From Comamonas flocculans (GTDB lineage Bacteria > Pseudomonadota > Gammaproteobacteria > Burkholderiales > Burkholderiaceae_C): a stretch of 64,000 bases of DNA. The stretch is taken from positions 3,100,001 to 3,164,000 of the forward strand of contig NZ_CP042344.1 of assembly GCF_007954405.1 (NCBI RefSeq), given 5' to 3'. A program made the translations under genes and the position numbers. Under the pieces are notes generated by a model that saw only the letters and a list, made by a program, of their open reading frames with translations, searched no databases and was not told the DNA's origin. This document shows positions 26,607-36,643 of this stretch, piece by piece (the stretch's first letter is position 1; every line of letters starts with the position of its first letter).

Positions 26607-29531
26607 CTATAGCGCCTGAGCTGCGTCCTGCAAATCCTGCGCCGGCACCGGCCGGCCGAAGTGGTAGCCCTGAAAGCCGTCGCAGTGGCGGCTGCGCAGC
26701 CATTCGAACTGCTCTGGCGCCTCTATTCCTTCGGCGATCACGCGCAGCTCCAGCGTGCCGGCCAGTGCCATGATGGTCTGGGCGATGGCCGCGTCGTTGG
26801 GGTCGGTGAGGATGTCGTCCACGAAGGACTTGTCGATCTTGATGATGTCCAGCGGCATGCGCCGCAGATAGCCCAGCGAGGAATAGCCGGTGCCGAAGTC
26901 GTCGAGCGCGAAGCGCACGCCGCGCGCGCACAGCTGCTGCATCTTGGCGATGCTCTGCTCCATGTCCTCGTGGAACATGCTCTCGGTGAGCTCCAGGCAC
27001 AGCAGGTGGGCGCTGGCGCCGGTTTCATCGAGGATGGAGCGCACCACGCCGACGAAATCCGGGTCGCGCAGCTGGCGCGCGCTGATGTTCACCGACACCG
27101 TGCGCCGGCGCATCGCCGGCTCGAGTGCCCACTCGGCGAGCTGGCGGCAGGCCGTCTGCAGCACCCAGGTGCCTATGGGCAGGATCAGGCCCGACTGCTC
27201 GGCCTGCTCGATGAAGGCCAGCGGCGGTACCTCGCCGCGCAGCGGATGCTGCCAGCGCAGCAGCGCCTCGTAGCCTATGGGCTGGCGGTTGCGATCGACG
27301 ATGACCTGGTAGTGCAGCTGCAGCTCGCCCTGGCTCAGCGCCATGCGCAGGTCGGACATCAGGCTGGCGCGGTGCTCCACCTCGGTCTGCATGCTGGGGT
27401 CGAACAGGCAGATCTGGTTGCGCCCGCGTGCCTTGGCGCGGTAGAGTGCCATGTCGGCGCGCTTGAGGATGTCGTCCTGCGTCGTGCCCGTGCCCTGGAA
27501 CAGCGACAGGCCCATGCTGGCAGAGGTGTGCACCACGCGCGCGCCGAGGTTGAAGGCACGCTCCAGCGCCGCGCGCACCTTCTCGCCTATGGCCAGGGCC
27601 TCTTCGCCCGCGCCGTGGCGCTCGCTGCTCAGGCCGTTGACCAGAATCACGAATTCGTCGCCGCCCAGGCGCGCCACCATGTCCACCGTGCGCAGGTTGC
27701 GCTGCAGCCGCCGCGCGACGCAGCGCAGCAGCTCGTCGCCCTGGTCGTGCCCCTGGGTGTCGTTGACTTCCTTGAAGTTGTCCAGGTCCAGCAGCATCAC
27801 CGCGCTGTGGCTGCCGCTGCGCGAGCTGCTGGTGCAGGCCTGCTGCACGTGGTCGACGATCAGGCGCCGGTTGGGCAGGCCGGTGAGCTCGTCGTACAGC
27901 GCCATCTCGCGCGCCTGCTGCTCCGAGGCCTTGCGTTCGGTGATGTCGGTGCGCAGCGTGATGTACTGCTGGGGCGCGCCGTCGCTGCGCGTGAAGGGCA
28001 CGATGGTGGTCTGGGTCCAGAACAGGCTGCCGTCCCTGGCGCGGTTGCAGATCTCGCCGGTCCACACCTGGCCGGCCTCCACCGCCTGACTGATCTCCTT
28101 GTCGAAGCTCGGCGGGTGCATGCCCGAGCGGATGCGCGCGTAGGTGTGGCCTATGAGTTCGTCGCGGCGGTAGCCGGAGATTTCGCAGAACTTGTCATTG
28201 ACCTGGGTGATCGTGCCCTCGGCGTTGGAAACGGCGACGATGGCGTGGGCGTCGAGCGCGGCTTTCAGGTCCGCCGCCTCCTGCAGCGACAGCCGCGTCA
28301 TCAGGCGGGTGTTTTCCTGCTCGGTGTTGTCCACCAGCGTGAGCAGCACGCCCTCGACGCTGCCGTCGGCGGCAAGGCGCGGCGCGGCCCGCGCGTCCAG
28401 ACTCAACAACACCACGCCGCCCGCTTCCTCGCGCAGGTCGAAATGCACGTGCTGGCCGCGCAGCGCGCTCCTCAGGTGGGCCAGCACCAGGTCTCTCTGC
28501 TCATAGGGCACCTGGCCCAGCCAGGAGGTACCGGCGAGCTCCTTGCGGTGCATGCCGGTGCGCCGCGTGTGCGCCGGATTGGCGTAGTGGTAGTTCAGCG
28601 CGGGGTCGAGCAGCACCACTTCCACCGGCATCTCGGCCATGGCGGTGAGGATTTCACGCGTTTGCCGGGCAATCGTGCGCTGCGACTGCAGCAGCTGCTG
28701 GTGCGGGTGCGCGACGCCGATCTGGTGCCAGGCGCCGTACAGCAGTGCGTAGGCGCTTGCGCGCAGCAGCCAGGCGGCGATGTCGGCGCCGTCCAGGGTG
28801 CCGAAGTGCCCGATGAACAAGGCCCGGCTCAGCGCCAGCACGAAGCAGGCCGCGGCGATCTGCAGCGACAGCAGCAGCGGGCGCTGGCGCCAGTGGCGCA
28901 GGAACAGCACGGCGCTGACGAGGCACAGCGCGATGCCCGCGAGCTGCAGCCCCAGCCCCGTGGCGGACATGCCCGCGCCCATCTGCGGGGTGTAGAGCAG
29001 CAAGGGCAATGCCGGCGCACCCAGCCCCAGCAGGCCCAGCGCGCCCGCCAGCACGAGGGCGGCCGCGAGCCAGAGCAGCCGGCGGCCGGCAAAACCCAGC
29101 AGCAAGGCCAGATAGAACAGGTAGACCGCCTCTATCGTGCGGGCCAGGGTGTGGTAGAAAAAGGTCAGGGTCATGCCCTGGGCGGGGCTGTAGCCGGGCA
29201 TGCCTTCGAAGCTGAACAGGCTCATCGTGTCCAGCGCGGCGATCAGCACCCAGCCGAAGAGCACCACGTTGGCGGTGTGCCCGTGGTTCTGGCGGATGTC
29301 GTTCCAGGCCAGCGCCGCCATGCCCAGCATCATGGCCAGCGAAAACACCTCGGTGAACAGGTGCACGCCCAGTGCGCTGCGCTGCTCCAGCCAGGCTTCG
29401 CTCCATTGGGGAAAGAGCGCCGCGAGCACGCACACGGCGGCGGCAGCAGCGCAACCTCCGAGGTATCTGAGCTCGATGGGTCGAAGCAAGGGGTGGGTCT
29501 CCTGCGGTCGCGCGCGGGGCGCGGCGGCCAT
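26607..29531 (-). CDS. Membrane GGDEF-EAL protein with two PAS domains
   Basis: The 974-residue protein starts with a membrane sensor region of about eight hydrophobic helices (residues 20-280, MASE-like). Two PAS domains follow (about 300-420 and 430-545, the latter with 'ITQVNDKFCEISGYRRDELIG'), then a GGDEF domain with an intact 'LGGDEFVIL' motif, then an EAL domain with 'YEALLRW', 'FALDDFGTGYSSLGYLRRMPLDIIK' and 'AEGIEAPEQ'. Both active sites look intact, so it may make or break cyclic di-GMP. The ATG at 29531 was chosen because longer frames run into the upstream trmB gene. Confidence 0.87.
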   Translation of the reverse strand: MAAAPRARPQETHPLLRPIELRYLGGCAAAAAVCVLAALFPQWSEAWLEQRSALGVHLFTEVFSLAMMLGMAALAWNDIRQNHGHTANVVLFGWVLIAALDTMSLFSFEGMPGYSPAQGMTLTFFYHTLARTIEAVYLFYLALLLGFAGRRLLWLAAALVLAGALGLLGLGAPALPLLLYTPQMGAGMSATGLGLQLAGIALCLVSAVLFLRHWRQRPLLLSLQIAAACFVLALSRALFIGHFGTLDGADIAAWLLRASAYALLYGAWHQIGVAHPHQQLLQSQRTIARQTREILTAMAEMPVEVVLLDPALNYHYANPAHTRRTGMHRKELAGTSWLGQVPYEQRDLVLAHLRSALRGQHVHFDLREEAGGVVLLSLDARAAPRLAADGSVEGVLLTLVDNTEQENTRLMTRLSLQEAADLKAALDAHAIVAVSNAEGTITQVNDKFCEISGYRRDELIGHTYARIRSGMHPPSFDKEISQAVEAGQVWTGEICNRARDGSLFWTQTTIVPFTRSDGAPQQYITLRTDITERKASEQQAREMALYDELTGLPNRRLIVDHVQQACTSSSRSGSHSAVMLLDLDNFKEVNDTQGHDQGDELLRCVARRLQRNLRTVDMVARLGGDEFVILVNGLSSERHGAGEEALAIGEKVRAALERAFNLGARVVHTSASMGLSLFQGTGTTQDDILKRADMALYRAKARGRNQICLFDPSMQTEVEHRASLMSDLRMALSQGELQLHYQVIVDRNRQPIGYEALLRWQHPLRGEVPPLAFIEQAEQSGLILPIGTWVLQTACRQLAEWALEPAMRRRTVSVNISARQLRDPDFVGVVRSILDETGASAHLLCLELTESMFHEDMEQSIAKMQQLCARGVRFALDDFGTGYSSLGYLRRMPLDIIKIDKSFVDDILTDPNDAAIAQTIMALAGTLELRVIAEGIEAPEQFEWLRSRHCDGFQGYHFGRPVPAQDLQDAAQAL

Positions 29532-29586
29532 TTTTTTGCTGCGGATATTACCCGCAAGCGCCCGCGGTGCGCAGCGGCGGGCGCGC

Positions 29587-30303
29587 TCAGGGCGCGGGTG
29601 CGCGCCGGGTGAAGACCAAGTCGCGCACGCCGTGGCCCAGACGCAGGCCGCGGTTCTCGAACTTGGTGAGCGGCCGGTAGCCGGGGCGCTCGGCCCAGGG
29701 CGTGCCGGTGTTGAGCAGCAGCGGTTCGGCCGAGAGCACCTGCAGCATCTGCTCTGCATAGGGCTGCCAGTCGGTGGCGCAGTGCAGGTAGCCGCCGGGC
29801 GCCAGGCGGCTGGCCAGCAGCGCCACCAGCGGCGGCTGGATCAGCCGGCGCTTGTGGTGGCGCGTCTTGTGCCAGGGGTCGGGAAAGAAGATGTGCACGC
29901 CGTCGAGCTGGCCGGGCGCGAGCATGTGCGTGGCCACCTCCACGGCGTCGTGGCGCACGATGCGGATATTGCCCACGCCTTGTTCGCCGATGCGCTTGAG
30001 CAGCGCGCCCACGCCGGGTTCGTGCACCTCGCAGCACAGGAAGTTGTCGCCGGGGCGGGCCTGGGCGATCTGCGCCGTGGCTTCGCCCATGCCGAAGCCG
30101 ATCTCCAGGATCAGTGGCGCGGCGCGACCGAAGGCCGCCATGGCATCGAGCGGCACCGGCGCGTAGTCAAGCAGGTAGCGCGGCCCCAGTTCGGCCAGTG
30201 CCCTGGCCTGGCCGGCGGTGGTGCGCCCGGCGCGCAGCACGAAGCTGCGGATGCGCCGCCGGGGGTGCTCGGGCTCGGCGGGGGAGGTTTGCTCTTCGGT
30301 CAC
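29587..30303 (-). CDS. trmB: tRNA (guanine-N7-)-methyltransferase TrmB
   Basis: This 238-residue enzyme makes m7G46 in tRNA. The SAM motif is '[17 protein letters not shown]', followed by '[15 protein letters not shown]' and the family signature '[19 protein letters not shown]'. '[17 protein letters not shown]' near the end is also conserved. The gene overlaps gluQ upstream by 4 bp, so two tRNA-modification genes share one transcript. Fifty-five base pairs separate it from the GGDEF-EAL gene downstream. Confidence 0.93.
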   Translation of the reverse strand: MTEEQTSPAEPEHPRRRIRSFVLRAGRTTAGQARALAELGPRYLLDYAPVPLDAMAAFGRAAPLILEIGFGMGEATAQIAQARPGDNFLCCEVHEPGVGALLKRIGEQGVGNIRIVRHDAVEVATHMLAPGQLDGVHIFFPDPWHKTRHHKRRLIQPPLVALLASRLAPGGYLHCATDWQPYAEQMLQVLSAEPLLLNTGTPWAERPGYRPLTKFENRGLRLGHGVRDLVFTRRAPAP

Positions 30304-31244
30304 GGCGCGCGATTGTAGGTGTCGCGCCAGGCGGCGACCCAGAAGGCCAGCGCCTGGGCGACAGCGCTTTCGCGCGGCGCCTCGGGCAGGGCCAGCACGC
30401 GCGCCGCCGCCGCCAGCGGGGGCAATGGCGCGCGGGTGTCGAGCGCCGGCGCGCCATGCTGCTTGGAGAGCTTTTCACCGTCGCTCGCGCGCACCAGCGG
30501 CGTGTGCAGGTGGCGCGGCGTGGGCAGGCCCAGCGCCGCCTGCAGCAGCATCTGGCGTGGGGTGTTGTCGGCCAGGTCTTCACCACGCACCACGTCGGTG
30601 ATGCCCTGGTCGGCGTCGTCCACCACCACGGCCAGCTGGTAGGCCCAGAGGCCGTCGGCGCGGCGCAGCACGAAGTCGCCGACCTCGCGCGCCACGTCCT
30701 GGCTTTGCGGGCCCAGCCGCCGGTCCTGCCAGCGCAGCGTCTTGTCCTCTACTGAAAAAGGAGCTGCTGGCGCTTTGCCAGCCTGCGTTTGCGGCCAATT
30801 TGAAAGGTATTTTTCAAGATGGAAACGCCAGGCCCGTGCGGGCTTGCCATGCAGGCCGGCGCGGCAGGTGCCGGGGTAGGGGCGATCGTGGTGGCGTTCG
30901 TGCGCGAGGCCTTGCGCGGCCAGGGCGGCGTCGATGTCGCGGCGCGTGCAGCCGCAGGGGTAGGCCAGGCCGCGTGCCCGCAGCACGTCCAGCATCTGCT
31001 GGTAGCGCGCGCCGCGGCGTGACTGGTACAGCGGCGGTGCGTCGGGCAGCAGCTGGCAATCGGCAAGCTGGGCCAGGATGCGCTCGGCCGCGCCCGCACG
31101 GCAGCGCCCGCTGTCCACGTCTTCAATGCGCACCAGCCACCGGCCGCCGGCCGCGCGCGCGTCCAGCCAGCTGGCCAGCGCCGCCACCAGCGAGCCCGCA
31201 TGCAGCGGCCCGGTGGGCGAGGGGGCAAAACGACCCAGGTACAT
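30300..31244 (-). CDS. gluQ: Glutamyl-Q tRNA(Asp) synthetase GluQ
   Basis: GluQ charges the queuosine base of tRNA-Asp with glutamate. The class I motif HIGH appears as '[20 protein letters not shown]', and the KMSKS-like loop is '[12 protein letters not shown]'. The four cysteines of the zinc site are partly visible ('PCGCTRRDI', 'TCRAG'). The ATG at 31244 ([10 protein letters not shown]) is preferred to one at 31295. Near residue 150 there is an insertion of about 25 residues (starting [12 protein letters not shown]) that is encoded by an in-frame copy of the dispersed repeat. The stop overlaps trmB by 4 bp. Confidence 0.9.
   Translation of the reverse strand: MYLGRFAPSPTGPLHAGSLVAALASWLDARAAGGRWLVRIEDVDSGRCRAGAAERILAQLADCQLLPDAPPLYQSRRGARYQQMLDVLRARGLAYPCGCTRRDIDAALAAQGLAHERHHDRPYPGTCRAGLHGKPARAWRFHLEKYLSNWPQTQAGKAPAAPFSVEDKTLRWQDRRLGPQSQDVAREVGDFVLRRADGLWAYQLAVVVDDADQGITDVVRGEDLADNTPRQMLLQAALGLPTPRHLHTPLVRASDGEKLSKQHGAPALDTRAPLPPLAAAARVLALPEAPRESAVAQALAFWVAAWRDTYNRAP
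30754..30815 (+). repeat. Dispersed palindromic repeat, copy B (in frame inside gluQ)
   Basis: The plus strand reads GAAAAAGGAGCTGCTGGCGC then TTTGCCAGCCTGCG and TTGCGGCCAATTTGAAAGG, aligning with copy C along its length. It lies inside the gluQ coding sequence, where the family has no comparable segment, and keeps the frame open. Confidence 0.75.
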
Positions 31245-31310
31245 GCAGGCGGGCGATGGCAAGCGGATGGGCGGCAGGCGGGGCGCGCAAGGCACCCGAC
31301 GGCGGTCGTC

Positions 31311-32372
31311 TCAGGTGGCGACGGCCAGCGCCAGTTCCAGCCCCGAGACGAAGGCGTCCTCCAGCCGATGGCCCAGGCACCAGTCGCCGCAGGCGCCCAG
31401 GTGCAGCGCCTTGTCCCAGACGAAGGATTGGCCCAGCGCGACCTGGGTTTGCGCATGCGGCCAGAGCAGGGCGCGCGCCGCGCTCGGTGTCGCGCGGATG
31501 CCGGTGATTTCGGCAAAGGCCTTGAGCAGCTTGTCCTGCACGCGCTGCGCACCGTCCATGCGGTGCTCTTCGGACCAGGCGGGGCTGGCCTGCACCGTCC
31601 AGCGCTCGACCTGGGCGCGCGCGGGTTTGGACGATTCGCGCGCCAGCCAGGCCACGCGGTGGTGGGTGCTGCGCGCCGCATTCCATTGCGGACCCAGCGT
31701 GGTCAGGCCCGGACGCACCGCCTGCGCAAAGCTCAGCATCAGCGTCCAGCACGGGGCCATGCGCACCTGTGCCAGGGCCGGTGCCCAGGCGGGGCGCAGG
31801 CCCGAGGCCCGCAGCAGTGTCAGTGCCTCGGGCGCGGGCAGGGCCAGCAGCAGCGCGTCGAAACTGCCCGCGTCTTGCAGATCCTGCGCATCCGGCCCGG
31901 TGACGGTCTGCAGCCGCCAGCGTGCGCCCAGGCGCTTGAGCCGCCCGACCTGCCGGCCCGTGTGAAGCTGCGCCAGAGGCTCTGCCCAGGCGGCGGCCAG
32001 CGCGTCCATGCCGGGCTGCGCCACCCAGTGCGCCTCGCCGGGGGGCGGCGCGGCGCTGACCACGCGGCCCGCGCCGTCAAGCACGCGCACGGTGCTCGCG
32101 CTCCAGGGGCGGCACAGGCCGGGCACGGTCTGCAGCGCGCGGGCGAAGCGCTCGTCGCGCACCGTGAAGTACTGCGCGCCGGCATCGAAGCCGCCGGCCG
32201 GGCTCTGCAGCGTCAGGGTGCGCCCGCCGACGCGCGCGGCCTGCTCGAACACGCTCACCCTGTGGCCCGCCTGCGCCAGCGTGCGGGCACAGACGATGCC
32301 GGCAATGCCGGCGCCGACGACGGCGTAATGCTGGGGCTTGCGCCGTGGCTGGACGGGGGCTTGCGCGGGCAT
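31311..32372 (-). CDS. FAD-dependent amine oxidase-like protein (renalase-like)
   Basis: The 353-residue protein has an N-terminal FAD-binding motif, 'YAVVGAGIAGIVCARTLAQAGHRVSVFEQ', followed by 'RVGGRTLT', the RxGGR signature of the amine oxidase/protoporphyrinogen oxidase superfamily. The C-terminal 'LHLGACGDWCLGHRLEDAFVSGLELA' contacts the FAD ribityl chain. It resembles the bacterial renalase-like group described as NAD(P)-binding FAD oxidoreductases. The substrate is not known. It is transcribed away from pirin. Confidence 0.78.
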   Translation of the reverse strand: MPAQAPVQPRRKPQHYAVVGAGIAGIVCARTLAQAGHRVSVFEQAARVGGRTLTLQSPAGGFDAGAQYFTVRDERFARALQTVPGLCRPWSASTVRVLDGAGRVVSAAPPPGEAHWVAQPGMDALAAAWAEPLAQLHTGRQVGRLKRLGARWRLQTVTGPDAQDLQDAGSFDALLLALPAPEALTLLRASGLRPAWAPALAQVRMAPCWTLMLSFAQAVRPGLTTLGPQWNAARSTHHRVAWLARESSKPARAQVERWTVQASPAWSEEHRMDGAQRVQDKLLKAFAEITGIRATPSAARALLWPHAQTQVALGQSFVWDKALHLGACGDWCLGHRLEDAFVSGLELALAVAT

Positions 32373-32535
32373 GGCGGTCTTCCTTGGTGGCACTGGCCGC
32401 ACTCTACACGCGCGCGCAGCCGGCGGGGAAAGCCGGGGCGCATGCCGCTGCGCGATCCGCCGGCGTCGCCCCTTGGCAAATGCCGCGTCGCACCCACATG
32501 GGAAGATGGCAGAACCCCGTCAAGGAGAACCCTTC

Positions 32536-33237
32536 ATGCTCACCCTGCGCAAGGCCAGCGAGCGCGGCCTGGCCGACCACGGCTGGCTCAAGTCGCTGCA
32601 CAGCTTTTCGTTTGCCGACTACTACGACCCGGGCCACATGGGCTGGGGCAATCTGCGCGTGATCAATGAAGACCGCATCGCGCCGGGCAGCGGTTTCGGT
32701 ACGCACGGACACCGCGACATGGAGATCATCAGCTACGTGCTCTCGGGCGAGCTCGCGCACCGCGACAGCATGGGCAACGTGCAGGCGATACCGCCGGGCG
32801 ACGTGCAGCGCATGAGCGCGGGCAGCGGCGTGATGCACAGCGAGTTCAACCACGCCCAGGGGCAGGAGACGCACTTCCTGCAGATCTGGATCCTGCCCGA
32901 CGTCCAGGGCGTGTCGCCCAGCTACGAGCAAACGCGCGTGCCCGATTCCGCCAAGCGCGGGCGTCTGCACCTGATCGCCGCGCCCATGGGACAGGGCGGC
33001 GCGGTGGGCATGCATGCCGACGCGCGCCTGTATGCGGGTCTGTTCGACGGCGATGAAGCGGCGCGCCTGGTGATCGAGCCGGGGCGCAAGGCCTATGTCC
33101 ACCTGGTGCGCGGGACGCTGGACGTCAATGGCGCGGCGCTCGCGGGCGGGGACGCCGCGCTCTTGCAGGACGAAACCCAGATCACGCTGGCGCAGGGCAA
33201 GGGGGCCGAGGTGCTGGTCTTCGACCTCGCACCGTGA
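32536..33237 (+). CDS. Pirin-family protein (YhhW-like)
   Basis: This bicupin protein of 233 residues has the pirin pattern 'HSFSFADYYDPGHMGWGNLRVINEDRI' and the metal ligands in 'GFGTHGHRDMEIISYVLSGELAHRDSMG' and 'VMHSEFNHAQGQETHFLQIW'. His, His and Glu residues of the N-terminal cupin are therefore present. Some members of this group have quercetin 2,3-dioxygenase activity; others are regulators. The start ATG follows AAGGAG. Its stop is followed by a dispersed repeat. Confidence 0.9.
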   Translation: MLTLRKASERGLADHGWLKSLHSFSFADYYDPGHMGWGNLRVINEDRIAPGSGFGTHGHRDMEIISYVLSGELAHRDSMGNVQAIPPGDVQRMSAGSGVMHSEFNHAQGQETHFLQIWILPDVQGVSPSYEQTRVPDSAKRGRLHLIAAPMGQGGAVGMHADARLYAGLFDGDEAARLVIEPGRKAYVHLVRGTLDVNGAALAGGDAALLQDETQITLAQGKGAEVLVFDLAP

Positions 33238-33240
33238 TAG

Positions 33241-33301
33241 CAAAAAAATAGCTACTTGTGCTTGATGGGCGGGCGCTGGAGGCCGATTTGGCTCATATTT
33301 T
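33241..33301 (+). repeat. Dispersed palindromic repeat, copy C (reference copy)
   Basis: The reference copy in this window: CAAAAAAATAGCTACTTGTG, then CTTGATGGGCGGGCGCTGGA, then GGCCGATTTGGCTCATATTT. It fills the gap between the convergent pirin and bpt genes and could serve as a terminator for both. Confidence 0.8.
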
Positions 33302-34038
33302 CAGTCGAAGCGCTTCCAGGCGCCGTCCAGCAGCAACTGGTGCGGTTTGAAGCGCGTCTTGTAATTCATCTTCGGGCTGAGCGCGATCCAGTAGCCCAGA
33401 TAGACGTGCTCCAGTCCCATGGCGCGCGCCTGGGCGATCTGCCAGAGGATGCTGTAGGTGCCGTAGCTCGCGTCTTCGTCGGGGTCGTAGAAGGTGTAGA
33501 CCGCCGACAGGCCGTTGTCCAGGATGTCCAGCACCGACACCATGCGCAGCAGCCCGGGCTTGCCGTCGGCCTGCGGCTCGCGGAATTCGATCAGGCGCGA
33601 GTTGACCCGGCTTTGCAGCAGGAACTGGGTGTACTGGTCGATGCTGTCGTGGTCCATGCCGCCGCCGGCGTGGCGTACCGCCTGGTAGCGCAGGTAGAGC
33701 TGGTAGTGCTCGGGCACGAAATGCAGGCGCAGCGCGCGCGCCTCGAGCGTGCGGTGGCGCCGCAAGGCGCGGCGCTGGCTGCGGTCGGGCCGGAAGTCCT
33801 GCGCCAGGATGCGTATCGGCGTGCAGGCATTGCAGCCTTCGCAGTGCGGGCGGTAAGTGAACATGCCGCTTCGGCGAAAGCCCTGGGCGATGAGTTCGGA
33901 ATACACACCGCTGTGGATCAGGTGGCTGGGCGTGGCCACTTCCGAGCGCGCCAGACGCCCCGGCAGGTAGCTGCATTCATAGGGCGCCGTGGTGTAGAAC
34001 TGCAGCGCCTGCAGCGGCAGGTCGTTGAGTTGGGTCAT
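33301..34038 (-). CDS. bpt: Aspartate/glutamate leucyltransferase (N-degron pathway)
   Basis: This 245-residue enzyme belongs to the ATE family in its bacterial Bpt form, which attaches Leu from tRNA to N-terminal Asp or Glu and so marks proteins for ClpAP/ClpS. Family marks are '[15 protein letters not shown]', the cysteines in '[16 protein letters not shown]' and '[18 protein letters not shown]'. The ATG at 34038 overlaps the stop of aat by 4 bp. The two aminoacyl-transferases of the N-degron pathway are thus one coupled unit. Confidence 0.93.
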   Translation of the reverse strand: MTQLNDLPLQALQFYTTAPYECSYLPGRLARSEVATPSHLIHSGVYSELIAQGFRRSGMFTYRPHCEGCNACTPIRILAQDFRPDRSQRRALRRHRTLEARALRLHFVPEHYQLYLRYQAVRHAGGGMDHDSIDQYTQFLLQSRVNSRLIEFREPQADGKPGLLRMVSVLDILDNGLSAVYTFYDPDEDASYGTYSILWQIAQARAMGLEHVYLGYWIALSPKMNYKTRFKPHQLLLDGAWKRFD

Positions 34039-34784
34039 GCTGTGGTTGCGGGCAAAAGCTCGTCCCAGCATTGTGGTGCAAAACGCCAATCCAGCGCCGC
34101 CAGTGTGCGTGCCCGCGCCACATGCGCGAGGAAGTCTTCGCGGTCGATCTCGCGCGCGCCCAGCGACGCCAGGTGGCGCGTGTTCTGCTGGCAGTCGATC
34201 AGCCGCACCCCCTGGAGGCGGCACAGCGCCACCAGCGCCGCCAGGGCGATCTTGGAAGCGTCGCGCGCGTGGGCGAACATGGATTCACCGAACACCGCGC
34301 GCCCCAGCGCCACGCAGTACAGGCCGCCCACGAGTCGCCCGTGCACCCAGGTCTCGACGCTGTGGGCAAAGCCGGCGGCGTGCAGCGCCTCGTAGGCACG
34401 CACCATCCGCGGCACGATCCAGGTACCCGCCTGGCCGCTGCGCGCCGTGCTGGCGCAGGCGTGGATGACGGCGGCGAAGTCGCTGTCCACCCGCAGCTCG
34501 TGCCCGGGTGCGGCGCGAAAGCGCTTGAGCGTCTTGCGCAGCGAGGCGTGCAGGCGGAATTCGTCCAGCGGCAGCACCATGCGCGGCGCGGTGCTCCACC
34601 AGAGGATGGGCTGGTCCTCGCCGAACCACGGAAAGATGCCCTGCGCGTAGGCCGCCACCAGGTGCGGCACGTCCAGCGCGCCGCCGGCCGCCAGCAGACC
34701 GGGCATGGGGCTGTCCGGCCCCCAGCTGGTCTGCGGCGGCGGAAACGGGTCTTGCGCCGCCAGCCAGGGAATGGGGCCGCTCAT
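34035..34784 (-). CDS. aat: Leucyl/phenylalanyl-tRNA--protein transferase
   Basis: Aat transfers Leu or Phe to N-terminal Lys, Arg or Met in the N-degron pathway. The 249-residue protein shows the conserved '[26 protein letters not shown]', '[13 protein letters not shown]', '[21 protein letters not shown]' and '[18 protein letters not shown]'. The ATG at 34784 lies 29 bp after the trpB stop, so trpB-aat-bpt may be one transcript. Confidence 0.93.
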   Translation of the reverse strand: MSGPIPWLAAQDPFPPPQTSWGPDSPMPGLLAAGGALDVPHLVAAYAQGIFPWFGEDQPILWWSTAPRMVLPLDEFRLHASLRKTLKRFRAAPGHELRVDSDFAAVIHACASTARSGQAGTWIVPRMVRAYEALHAAGFAHSVETWVHGRLVGGLYCVALGRAVFGESMFAHARDASKIALAALVALCRLQGVRLIDCQQNTRHLASLGAREIDREDFLAHVARARTLAALDWRFAPQCWDELLPATTA

Positions 34785-34813
34785 GGCTGCAGCCTGCCGC
34801 GCGCCCGTGCGCT

Positions 34814-36016
34814 TCAGAGCCCGAGCTTGTGCGCCACGTAGTCCGCGTCCTTGTCGCCGCGCCCCGACAGATTCACGAGGATGTTCACTTCCTTGCCCAG
34901 CCCGGGCGCCACGCGCATGGCCCAGGCCACGGCGTGCGCGCTCTCCAGGGCCGGCACGATGCCTTCGACGCGCGACAGGCGCATGTAGGCGTCCAGCGTT
35001 TCCTTGTCGTCGGCCACCTCGTACTGCACCCGGCCAATGTCCTTGAGGTAGCTGTGCTGCGGCCCTATGCCGGGGTAGTCCAGGCCCGAGGCGATGCTGT
35101 GCACGGCCGCCGGTACGCCCGGCGCGTCTTCCAGCACGTAGCACTTCATGCCGTGGATCTCGCCCGGCTTGCCCATGGTGAGCGTGGCCGCGTGGCGCCC
35201 GGGCTTGTCCGTGCCTTCGCCCGCGGGCTCCACGCCCACCAGCTTGACGCTTTCGTCCTCCAGAAAGGCCGTGAACAGCCCCATGGCATTGGAGCCGCCG
35301 CCGACGCAGGCCGCCGCATAGTCGGGCAGCTTGCCGTGCTTGCCGAGGAATTGCTCGCGCGCCTCGCGCCCGACGATGCTTTGAAAGTCGCGCACCATCA
35401 TCGGAAACGGGTGCGGCCCGACGACCGAGCCAATGGCGTAGAAGTAGTTGGTCGGGTCCTTCAGGTATTCCTCGAAGGCGTTGTCCACCGCCTCCTTGAG
35501 CGTGGCCGCGCCGCGCGTGACCGGTACCAGCGTCGCGCCCAGGATGCGCATCTTGGTGACGTTGGGATGTTCCTTCTCGATGTCCACCTGGCCCATGTGG
35601 ATCTCGCACGGTATGCCCACCAGCGCGCAGGCCGTGGCCAGCGCCACGCCGTGCTGGCCCGCGCCGGTCTCCGCGATCACCTTGGTCTTGTTCATGAACC
35701 TGGCCAGCAGCGCCTCGCCCAGGCAGTGGTTGATCTTGTGCGCGCCGGTGTGGTTGAGGTCTTCGCGCTTCAGGTGAATCTGTGCGCCGCCGAGCTGCTG
35801 CGAGAGGCGCCGCGCGTGAAAGATCGGACTGGGCCGGCCGACGTAGTCCGTCTGCAGTTCGCGCAGTTCCTGCTGGAAGTCTGCGCGCTGCGTGATCTCG
35901 GCATAGGCCTTGCCGATGTCGTCCATCGCCTGCTTGAGAAACGGCGGCACCAGCTGGCCGCCGTAGGGGCCGAAATAGCCCTGTGCGTCGGGCATGGGTG
36001 CGAACGGGGTGGTCAT
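34814..36016 (-). CDS. trpB: Tryptophan synthase beta subunit (stand-alone trpB)
   Basis: The 400-residue PLP enzyme joins indole and serine into tryptophan. The PLP lysine is in '[22 protein letters not shown]', the catalytic Glu region is '[17 protein letters not shown]' and the phosphate loop is '[12 protein letters not shown]'. The segment '[32 protein letters not shown]' differs from the usual 'THYILGTVAGPHP' of trpA-linked TrpB. No trpA or trpF is adjacent. It may be a second TrpB or the only copy, separated from trpA. The start follows GGAGAGCAGTC. Confidence 0.88.
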   Translation of the reverse strand: MTTPFAPMPDAQGYFGPYGGQLVPPFLKQAMDDIGKAYAEITQRADFQQELRELQTDYVGRPSPIFHARRLSQQLGGAQIHLKREDLNHTGAHKINHCLGEALLARFMNKTKVIAETGAGQHGVALATACALVGIPCEIHMGQVDIEKEHPNVTKMRILGATLVPVTRGAATLKEAVDNAFEEYLKDPTNYFYAIGSVVGPHPFPMMVRDFQSIVGREAREQFLGKHGKLPDYAAACVGGGSNAMGLFTAFLEDESVKLVGVEPAGEGTDKPGRHAATLTMGKPGEIHGMKCYVLEDAPGVPAAVHSIASGLDYPGIGPQHSYLKDIGRVQYEVADDKETLDAYMRLSRVEGIVPALESAHAVAWAMRVAPGLGKEVNILVNLSGRGDKDADYVAHKLGL

Positions 36017-36028
36017 GACTGCTCTCCT

Positions 36029-36643
36029 GTGCTTGTCGTTGCGAAGGGTCTTCGGGCGCCGCCGGCGCCGGCGATTGTGGCACGGCACCCCGGCGGCGCG
36101 AGCGCTGCGCGGGCACCGGCGCACACCGAGGCGAGTACGTCGCAGGCGCCGAGCGATGCGTCCGCGGCGGATTCGGAGTGGGAGCGCATCCTGGTGGACA
36201 GCGAAGGTCGCGTCGTCCTGGCACATCCGCCGGGCTTGCGTGGCAGTTTCGGCCCCGGGCAGGTAGCGCGATTGCTTACCGGCACAGAGGGCGCCAGCAG
36301 CGGGTGGGTGTCGTCTGCGGACACCCAGGGGCGGGCACAGCGGGCCTATTTCGCCCGCGATGACCAGGACTGGACTGCCGTGACCTGGACGCCCTGTTCA
36401 GCGCTGGACCCCACCTGCATGCCTGCGCTGGGCTGGCTCCTGGGCGCCGTGCTCGTGCTGCTGGTAAGCGCCGCGTGGGCCATGGTGCGCGCCGCGCTCG
36501 CGATGGACCGGGGCGCGGAGGAACGGGCGGTGCAGCGCACTGCGCCGCCCGTGGCCCCCAGGGGACCACCCGATGCCAGCGTTAGCTGGCAAGACCGCAT
36601 GCTGGTTGAATCGCCCCAGGTTTCGAGGAGGCTACGTGGTTAA
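36029..36643 (+). pseudogene. Fragment of a membrane sensor-like protein, cut by the IS element
   Basis: The frame encodes a hydrophilic region ('[24 protein letters not shown]' to '[19 protein letters not shown]'), one transmembrane helix (LGWLLGAVLVLLVSAAWAMV) and a charged cytoplasmic stretch. It then runs into the IS end at 36607 and stops by chance at 36643. The layout resembles the input half of a one- or two-component sensor. The 5' end is also unclear: the GTG at 36029 is only 13 bp from the trpB start and its first 40 codons look random, so the fragment may be internal. The output domain is missing. Confidence 0.45.
36607..36633 (+). repeat. IS terminal inverted repeat (transposase 3' side)
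   Basis: The 27-bp end begins TGAATCGCCCC and matches the opposite end apart from a small central difference. The stop codon of orfB lies at its inner edge (36632). Confidence 0.88.

Noticed and set aside
26661..29612. Long plus-strand open frame of 983 codons opposite the GGDEF-EAL gene
   Set aside because: Its protein is low-complexity and rich in Ala, Arg, Gly and His, with no domain. The opposite strand encodes clear GGDEF, EAL and PAS domains. GC bias keeps the shadow frame open.
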